Assembly (NCBI GenBank): GCA_034120015.1
Contig: JAXEIF010000029.1
Coordinates: 1-64,000, forward strand
DNA length: 64,000 nt
Source: CALXOJ01 sp034120015
Lineage (GTDB): Bacteria; Spirochaetota; Spirochaetia; JAFGXN01
Direction of reading: 5' to 3'
Positions 59,304 through 64,000 of the stretch are shown here, piece after piece. The notes below the pieces were generated by a model, which ran no database searches, was not told the origin of the DNA, and saw only the letters and a program-made list of their open reading frames with translations. The translations under genes and the position numbers were made by a program. Every line of letters begins with the position of its first letter. Position 1 is the first letter of the stretch.

Positions 59304-61055
59304 TCAGTTTACGGCAGGCAGGTCGACATAAAATGTAGCGCCGCCTCCCTGCGGTGCCAGAAAGCGTATGTTTCCGTAGTGAAGGAAAACCGTCCGTTCG
59401 GCAACGCTCAGGCCCAGTCCGTCATGGTTGATTTTTGTCGTAAAGTAGGGCTGAAAAATGCGGTCCTGAATTTCGGGACCGATACCTTTTCCGTTGTCCT
59501 GGATAACGATACGCCAGTAACGGTTTTCGTTTTTGCGGATTCTGTCGATATCGCAGATAATCCGTCCCGTTTCTCCGATTGCATCCACCGCATTCTGAAG
59601 CAGCTGCACGAAAAGATTGATCAGCATGGAGGCGTCGCCCGATACCATATAATCTTCTCCGAGGTGTTCGGTTGCGATTGTGATTTGTTTGGATTCGGGT
59701 ATGGATATTTTCCTCAGGGCTTCATTCAGGCAGGCTTTTAAATCGCAGGGTAACGGATTCTCGATTGTCTGTATATCCAGCGAGTTATAGAGAGAATTGA
59801 TTTTATCCTGAAAGGAGACAAATTCCTGTTTGAAAGATTCCATACGGGACAGGTATTCCTGTTCGGTCATTTCATTTTTCTTCGCTTTTTCGATAGACCG
59901 GCTAATATCCCGAATCAGTTCATCGGCTTTGCCGCTCAGATTGTTTTTCAGAATAAGAGCGAATTCGGACCATGACTGCATTTTGGCCGTTTCGTATTTT
60001 TCTTCGTTCTTCCGTTCGACTGTCGAGAGCATGGTATTGAAGCTGTCAATAATTTTATTAAAATCCTGATTTTCCTTCTCGATAATTCTGACGGACAGGT
60101 CTCCCTCCATAATACTTTTGGAGGCGTTTTCGATGGCCAGAATGGGGCGGGTAATGCTCTCCGAAATAAAAATAGCCAAAAAGATGATCACCAGAAGCAG
60201 CGGAAAGGAGATAATGGCCAGAATCATAATAAAGTAAATAATAATGTTGTTTTTGTAAAAATCAAGTTCGACATAATAGGTGTGCAGGTTGGAGAGCGGT
60301 CCGGCAACGTTAATCAGGTGATTGGAGAGCGACGCGGTCAGGACGGCCGAATAGACAATGCCGTTATAGGAAAACGGTCTGTTATAGCGGATAAGTGTTT
60401 CGTTGCCCATATTGACCCGGGCGAGCATACCCTCTGCCGGCAGAGAAGATCCCTCGTAGTCAAACCGGCTGTCACCGAGAGAGTGAATCAGTTTGTTTTT
60501 GCGGTAAATCTGGATTGATTTGACGGAAGGGTTGGCAAATGAAATTTCACCCCAGGCTGCTTCCGGGTTTGTAAAAACGGTCCTGAGATCGGAAATCAGA
60601 TACGAGTTTTCGCAAAAACTTTGAAATTCGACCACTTCTTTGCGGTACGATTCGAAAATCTGATTGCTGCTTTCCTGCAGAGTCGGAATTGTTTCGTCGG
60701 GCAGCCATGTTTTGGCTGTTTTCTGAATAAAAATCAGGGTCAGACCGGTTTGCGGTAAGACAATCAGGAAAATAAGGACGATGAATCCGGTAACGATTTT
60801 TGCCTTGTACCGCTGCCCGGAGTTGCCGCGGCGGGCTTCCGCAAAAATCTGCAGCATTTTTCCCGCAATGATGCCGAGAAATGTCAGCGGAACCAGAACG
60901 GAAAAGAGAACCAGTGCCGGTGCGATTTTTTGGGCATAGTCGAGACCGGAAAGCAGTTTCCCGACCAGCATATAAATCAGAGCTATAAAAAGCAGGTAGC
61001 TGACAGAGAGCGTAATTAAGCTGAGTTTTGAAGAACCTTTGATGCGATCACTCAT
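59304..61055 (-). CDS. NtrY-like membrane sensor kinase lacking phospho-acceptor His
   Basis: A 583-aa protein resembling NtrY: three N-terminal membrane helices (about 11-34, 46-68 and 86-111), an extracytoplasmic sensing region (112-268), another helix (271-297) and a HAMP domain (298-350). The GHKL ATPase is intact: N488 in Q-N-A-V-D-A, D520-N-G-K-G-I-G, F-Q-P-Y-F-T-T-K, D-G-L-G-L-S-V-A and G-G-G-A-T-F. Where NtrY has W-x-E-V-A-x-x-I-A-H-E-I-K-N-P-L, this protein reads W362-S-E-F-A-L-I-L-K-N-N-L, missing the segment with the histidine. No His occurs between residue 261 and residue 463. No response regulator is adjacent. It overlaps ptsH by 8 bp. Confidence 0.85.
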   Translation of the reverse strand: MSDRIKGSSKLSLITLSVSYLLFIALIYMLVGKLLSGLDYAQKIAPALVLFSVLVPLTFLGIIAGKMLQIFAEARRGNSGQRYKAKIVTGFIVLIFLIVLPQTGLTLIFIQKTAKTWLPDETIPTLQESSNQIFESYRKEVVEFQSFCENSYLISDLRTVFTNPEAAWGEISFANPSVKSIQIYRKNKLIHSLGDSRFDYEGSSLPAEGMLARVNMGNETLIRYNRPFSYNGIVYSAVLTASLSNHLINVAGPLSNLHTYYVELDFYKNNIIIYFIMILAIISFPLLLVIIFLAIFISESITRPILAIENASKSIMEGDLSVRIIEKENQDFNKIIDSFNTMLSTVERKNEEKYETAKMQSWSEFALILKNNLSGKADELIRDISRSIEKAKKNEMTEQEYLSRMESFKQEFVSFQDKINSLYNSLDIQTIENPLPCDLKACLNEALRKISIPESKQITIATEHLGEDYMVSGDASMLINLFVQLLQNAVDAIGETGRIICDIDRIRKNENRYWRIVIQDNGKGIGPEIQDRIFQPYFTTKINHDGLGLSVAERTVFLHYGNIRFLAPQGGGATFYVDLPAVN

Positions 61056-61317
61056 GGTTTTCGAATTTTGAATCGAAGAGAGCCGTCATAGCATCTGCGG
61101 CAGCTTCTTCATCTTCTCCTTCCGCAATAATCTGAAGCGGTGTTTTGTAAGTCGCTCCGAGGGTGAGGATAATCATAATGGAACGTGCATTGATTTGCAA
61201 ATCATCCTTTTTTAAAAAGATTTGCGATTTGAAACGGTTGGCCGTATCGACAATCATCGTGGCGGGGCGGGCATGAATACCGGCCCGGTTTAAAACGACC
61301 ACATTTCGCACTGTCAT
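61048..61317 (-). CDS. ptsH: Phosphocarrier protein HPr
   Basis: An 89-aa HPr with the EI-phosphorylated His15 in R-A-G-I-H-A-R-P-A and the HPr-kinase site Ser46 in A-R-S-I-M-I. Many spirochaetes have HPr and HprK without sugar PTS permeases, so it probably serves regulation rather than sugar uptake. It lies between the kinase gene hprK (10 bp upstream) and the NtrY-like gene, which it overlaps by 8 bp. AAGGAG precedes the ATG. Confidence 0.96.
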   Translation of the reverse strand: MTVRNVVVLNRAGIHARPATMIVDTANRFKSQIFLKKDDLQINARSIMIILTLGATYKTPLQIIAEGEDEEAAADAMTALFDSKFENHE

Positions 61318-61327
61318 ATTTTACTCC

Positions 61328-62311
61328 TTAAAACTGATCTTCGTTTCTAAAATATAAATCCCGGGTTCGCTTGTTCTCGAGCCATTCGAGCATATTCTCG
61401 TTGAATTCGCGAGCCGCATTATATCCCAATTTTTTTAACCGTTCGTTCATGGCCGCGATTTCGACCAGGATCGGAATATTTCGCCCCGATTTAACGGGCA
61501 GTTCGATAAACGGTGTATCAATTCCCAAATAGCTTTTTTTGATATCCTGGGCGCCGAAACGGTCGTAATTCTTTTGGGCATCCCATTCTTCCAAATGAAT
61601 AATCAGTTGGATCTGCTTTTTTTCGCGGATTGCCCCGACGCCGAACAGGTGGTTGACGTTTAAAATCCCCAGTCCGCGAACTTCCAAATGGTGCCGGGTG
61701 ACTTCGTTGGCTCCCGTTCCCATCAGAATTTCCCCGCTGAGAGCAAAAAGTTTGACCGCATCATCGGCAATCAGCCGATGTCCCCGTGTAATCAGTTCCA
61801 GTGCGGTTTCGCTTTTTCCGATGCCGCTGTCTCCCTGAAGCAGGACGCCGATACCGAAAACCTCGATCAGCGTGGCATGGATAATTTCCGACGGGGCGAA
61901 ATAGTCTCCCAAAACGGTAATAATCCGCAACGCAAATTCCGAAGAGGACAATTCCGTCTTTAAAATCGGAATATTATGTTTTTCTCCGACTTCGATAACG
62001 GCCGTATCGTCGTCGTATTCCGATGTAATGATACAGCACGGAATCGGAAACCGGAACAGTTTTTCCAATGAATCGATACACTGTTCCCGGCTTAATTGTT
62101 TCAGATAGGCCAGCTCGCCGCGACCGAAGATTTGAATCCGGTCGTGGGCAAACTGGTCAAAGAAGCCGCTGAGCGCCAGTCCGGGCCGGTTGACATACGA
62201 GGTCCCGATTTCCCGGGAAAGACCTTTTCGTCCGGCAACTACAGTCAGTTTCAAATCTTTATTGGACTTGCAGTTCAGTCCCAATAAGTCGAGAACAGTT
62301 AATGTGTTCAT
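61328..62311 (-). CDS. hprK: HPr kinase/phosphorylase
   Basis: HprK phosphorylates and dephosphorylates HPr at Ser46 in response to metabolites. The 327-aa protein has an N-terminal MurF-like domain (1-130), the Walker A G160-D-S-G-I-G-K166-S, H145 (I-I-H-A-T-L), H178-x-x-x-x-D183-D (catalytic Asp region) and the HprK signature E-V-R-G-L-G-I-L-N-V. The start ATG 62311 has no Shine-Dalgarno; a promoter-like element ends 5 nt upstream, inside the 3' end of hpf, so it may have its own leaderless transcript in addition to read-through. Confidence 0.96.
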   Translation of the reverse strand: MNTLTVLDLLGLNCKSNKDLKLTVVAGRKGLSREIGTSYVNRPGLALSGFFDQFAHDRIQIFGRGELAYLKQLSREQCIDSLEKLFRFPIPCCIITSEYDDDTAVIEVGEKHNIPILKTELSSSEFALRIITVLGDYFAPSEIIHATLIEVFGIGVLLQGDSGIGKSETALELITRGHRLIADDAVKLFALSGEILMGTGANEVTRHHLEVRGLGILNVNHLFGVGAIREKKQIQLIIHLEEWDAQKNYDRFGAQDIKKSYLGIDTPFIELPVKSGRNIPILVEIAAMNERLKKLGYNAAREFNENMLEWLENKRTRDLYFRNEDQF

Positions 62312-62316
62312 GTTTT

Positions 62317-62345
62317 ATTCTATAATATTTATTTGTGTTCGGCAA
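62317..62345 (-). promoter_or_regulatory. Possible internal promoter of hprK, leaderless type
   Basis: Minus strand TTGCCG (62345-62340), 17-nt spacer, TAGAAT (62322-62317), 5 nt to ATG 62311. It overlaps the end of hpf; the -10 is imperfect. Confidence 0.45.
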
Positions 62346-62622
62346 TCTTTTCTTTTTCTTTTTTTATTTTCTTCACCGTCTTGTCGACTGCCTGGCTGAC
62401 GGCTTTGTACAGTTTTGATGAGCCGCATTCGAAATGAGCATTCCCGCCCCATTTTGTGTGGGTATCGATTTTGACAGTGTAACCGCTTTTTTCGTGAAGA
62501 ACATTCATTTTGAAATCGGTGATGTCTTCTTTCAGAAATTCGAGTTTCTGAAGCTTTTTGTTGATGAACTCCTGTGCCGAATTACTCAGCTCGTAATGAA
62601 TTCCCTGAATGAATCGTTCCAT
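62329..62622 (-). CDS. hpf: Ribosome hibernation promoting factor, short form
   Basis: A 97-aa RaiA/HPF-family protein that binds the 30S decoding region and helps form inactive 70S/100S ribosomes in slow growth. It has the family's two-strand, two-helix order with E-F-I-N-K-K-L-Q-K-L and a very Lys-rich helix (K-K-I-K-K-E-K-E-K-I) at the end. The dimerising C-terminal domain of long HPF is absent. GGAGG precedes ATG 62622. It starts inside rpoN (41-bp overlap), as hpf often follows rpoN in proteobacteria and spirochaetes. Confidence 0.9.
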   Translation of the reverse strand: MERFIQGIHYELSNSAQEFINKKLQKLEFLKEDITDFKMNVLHEKSGYTVKIDTHTKWGGNAHFECGSSKLYKAVSQAVDKTVKKIKKEKEKIAEHK

Positions 62623-63970
62623 AGTTTCCTCCGGAAAATGGTGTTTTTATTTGAGAACGGTATTTACAGACGGTTCGTCTGTGAATATCGATTCCCTGCA
62701 GTTTGAGAAGGCGGCTCAGCTGGGTGTCGTTGAGATTGCCGTGTTTGCGCAGCAGTTCGCCGATGACGGCCGTAATCTCTTCCCGGCTGCGGTTGCCCGT
62801 GCCGCTGCGGTCGAAGAAGGAAGTCAGCGGTATCGTTGAGGTACGGATAACGGCGCCGGTTTCTTCGTCTTTGATTTTGATTGCAATGATTTTATTTTTG
62901 AGAAGCCGCGACAGTTTCGGCCGGTCGGTTCCGACGGCTTCGGCAATTTCCGCCTGTGTGACACGGGTTTTTTGCGTTTCGCCTTCGACAACAAACGCAA
63001 ACTGCCGCCGGATAACGGCAGCAACGGCCGATTTTAACAGCCGGCAGCGTTCTTCGAGCGCATACAAAACAGCTTCTGCCGTTCGCCGTTCCGATGCCTC
63101 TTCTCCGTTTTCGGGAGAATCCGACAACCGCAATGTCTGCAGCAGCCGGTCTGCCGGAACGGAAACCGATACGGAATCTTTTCCGCAGATGACGGCCGTC
63201 GCATCGGGAAGCGGATCGCCGGTCTGTTCGAATCCGCTGCCCGGCGGTTGAGGCACCGGTAACCGGCCGATTTCCGCAACCGTATCGGCGCCGAACTCTT
63301 CGTTCAAAAGCGACGGAATGAGATTCCAGTCGGCGCCGCTTTCGGTAAGAGCAAACAGTTTTTCGTAAAAGCAGACCGCTTCGGGCGGATAGTCCGGATT
63401 GTCGGCAGCAATGACCGCCGCCGATTCGAATCGGTTTTTGACCGCCGCGCCGGGGGGATCGAGACGGCGGATCACCGCGGTTAACCTGTCCAGAATTGCG
63501 GCATTTTGAGGCTGCCGTTTTTTTTCGCTCTCCAGAAAGGTTTCTCCGGTTTCGGCATCGCGGATCCAGTAACCGTTGGCATCGAGACCGCTGATTAAGA
63601 GTTCGCCGAGTTCCGTTTCCTGCGGCGTCAAACGCTCAAGCCGCAGCTGTTCGGTCAGTGTCGATTTTAATGTGGAGTTTGCCGACGCCGTCGATTCGAG
63701 GATGTCGGTGACGGATCGGTTGTCGACGGGCGGATTTGCCGTTTGCCGCGTCGGATTCGGGATATCGGATCGGAACCGCGGATAAAGAACGGCATCGACG
63801 GGATTTTTATCCGCAGAGCGGGAGAGGTAGCGGTTGGATTCCGTAAATTGAATCAGAAAATCTTCCAGTTCGTTTCCCGATGCAGAGAAAAGCTGTTCCC
63901 TCAGCTTCAGAACAGTCATCATCCCCGGTATTTGTTTCAGAACCGTTTTTTGCGACTGACGTTGGGTCAT
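62582..63970 (-). CDS. rpoN: RNA polymerase sigma-54 factor
   Basis: RpoN directs RNA polymerase to -24/-12 promoters that need an enhancer-binding ATPase. The 462-aa protein has a degenerate region I (N-terminal Q/L-rich), a core-binding region II and the DNA-binding region III with a helix-turn-helix. The RpoN box H-R-R-T-V-C-K-Y-R is followed by about 20 extra residues. I start at ATG 63970; an in-frame start at 63997 or outside the window is also possible, since only 30 bp lie upstream. No enhancer-binding protein is in the window. Confidence 0.92.
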   Translation of the reverse strand: MTQRQSQKTVLKQIPGMMTVLKLREQLFSASGNELEDFLIQFTESNRYLSRSADKNPVDAVLYPRFRSDIPNPTRQTANPPVDNRSVTDILESTASANSTLKSTLTEQLRLERLTPQETELGELLISGLDANGYWIRDAETGETFLESEKKRQPQNAAILDRLTAVIRRLDPPGAAVKNRFESAAVIAADNPDYPPEAVCFYEKLFALTESGADWNLIPSLLNEEFGADTVAEIGRLPVPQPPGSGFEQTGDPLPDATAVICGKDSVSVSVPADRLLQTLRLSDSPENGEEASERRTAEAVLYALEERCRLLKSAVAAVIRRQFAFVVEGETQKTRVTQAEIAEAVGTDRPKLSRLLKNKIIAIKIKDEETGAVIRTSTIPLTSFFDRSGTGNRSREEITAVIGELLRKHGNLNDTQLSRLLKLQGIDIHRRTVCKYRSQIKTPFSGGNYGTIHSGNSLRAE

Positions 63971-64000
63971 TTTTATTGTTGAATCCCAGGCGGTCAAGAT

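Noticed and set aside
1..64000. Insertion sequence, prophage or integrative element
   Set aside because: No transposase, integrase, phage structural gene or flanking target repeats were found.
63971..64000. TTGACC near the window edge as an rpoN promoter
   Set aside because: No acceptable -10 at 16-18 nt; it would overlap the start codon, and the sequence is cut by the window end.

Overview
This looks like a chromosomal segment from a spirochaete, most likely Treponema or a close relative; this is inference from gene content. The main reasons are: an IF-1 gene divergent from a DksA-like zinc-finger gene (a pairing I associate with Treponema); HPr and HPr kinase without any visible PTS permease, next to rpoN; a complete moxR/bat (Batrachotoxin-named 'Bacteroides aerotolerance') cluster; two cyclophilin-FKBP fusion isomerases (a dual architecture reported from Treponema denticola and Flavobacterium); a BspA-like leucine-rich repeat protein; and many lipoproteins. 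Two secreted glycosidases (beta- and alpha-galactosidase) fit a gut or rumen carbohydrate user. Genes are tightly packed with many 1-50 bp overlaps, moderate GC, and no IS element, prophage or rRNA.

Layout. 1-302: the trailer end of a CRISPR array with no cas genes in view. 303-939: no recognised gene, but a 25-codon hydrophobic micro-ORF and an orphan repeat fragment. 940-6593: topoisomerase IV (parE, parC) plus a large unknown protein. 6586-7982 (minus): lipoprotein and alpha/beta hydrolase. 8092-16733: argJ followed by moxR, DUF58, a BatD-like membrane protein, batA, batB, batC and a batD-batE fusion. 16714-18815: infA, dksA-like, a membrane protein and a DbpA-type RNA-binding protein. 18932-24194: OmpA-like protein, era, secreted beta-galactosidase. 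24291-24372: tRNA-Leu(CAG). 24527-27779: tandem paralogous membrane acyltransferase-like proteins. 27897-31418: ArsR repressor, Zn/Cd-type P-ATPase, holA. 31381-34351 (minus): uvrC and radA. 34444-37492: envelope proteins and a cytosolic cyclophilin-FKBP. 37626-41924 (minus): ankyrin protein, alpha-galactosidase, Pro/Arg-rich exported protein. 42164-46209: potABCD polyamine transporter with a possible leader peptide. 46301-48341: three paralogous lipoproteins; a fourth lies at 55121. 48392-51852 (minus): lipoprotein cyclophilin-FKBP, thioredoxin-like, deoC, deoA. 51958-52896: leucine-rich repeat protein followed by tandem hairpin repeats. 52967-54838 (minus): htpG. 55910: hemerythrin. 56373-63970 (minus): DUF2085 protein, trmH, cation/proton antiporter, NtrY-like kinase, ptsH, hprK, hpf, rpoN.

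How it works together. The minus-strand block at the right end looks like a nutrient/growth-state control locus: sigma-54, ribosome hibernation factor, HPr kinase, HPr (with both His15 and Ser46) and a membrane NtrY-like kinase that has lost its phospho-acceptor histidine. The bat cluster encodes paired von Willebrand proteins with a MoxR chaperone ATPase. deoA/deoC form a pyrimidine deoxynucleoside salvage pair, and the two galactosidases release galactose outside the cytoplasm.

Most notable observations: (1) two different CRISPR spacers carry, on the complementary strand, a strong Shine-Dalgarno plus ATG, as if taken from gene starts; (2) at least seven genes have a good sigma-70 promoter whose -10 box ends only 5-7 nt before the start codon, predicting leaderless mRNAs; (3) the histidine-less NtrY-like kinase beside hprK/ptsH/rpoN; (4) an array of eight tandem 22-23 bp perfect hairpins; (5) a strong orphan promoter with an AAGGAGG box but no ATG, a candidate small RNA; (6) an unrecognised paralogous lipoprotein family.
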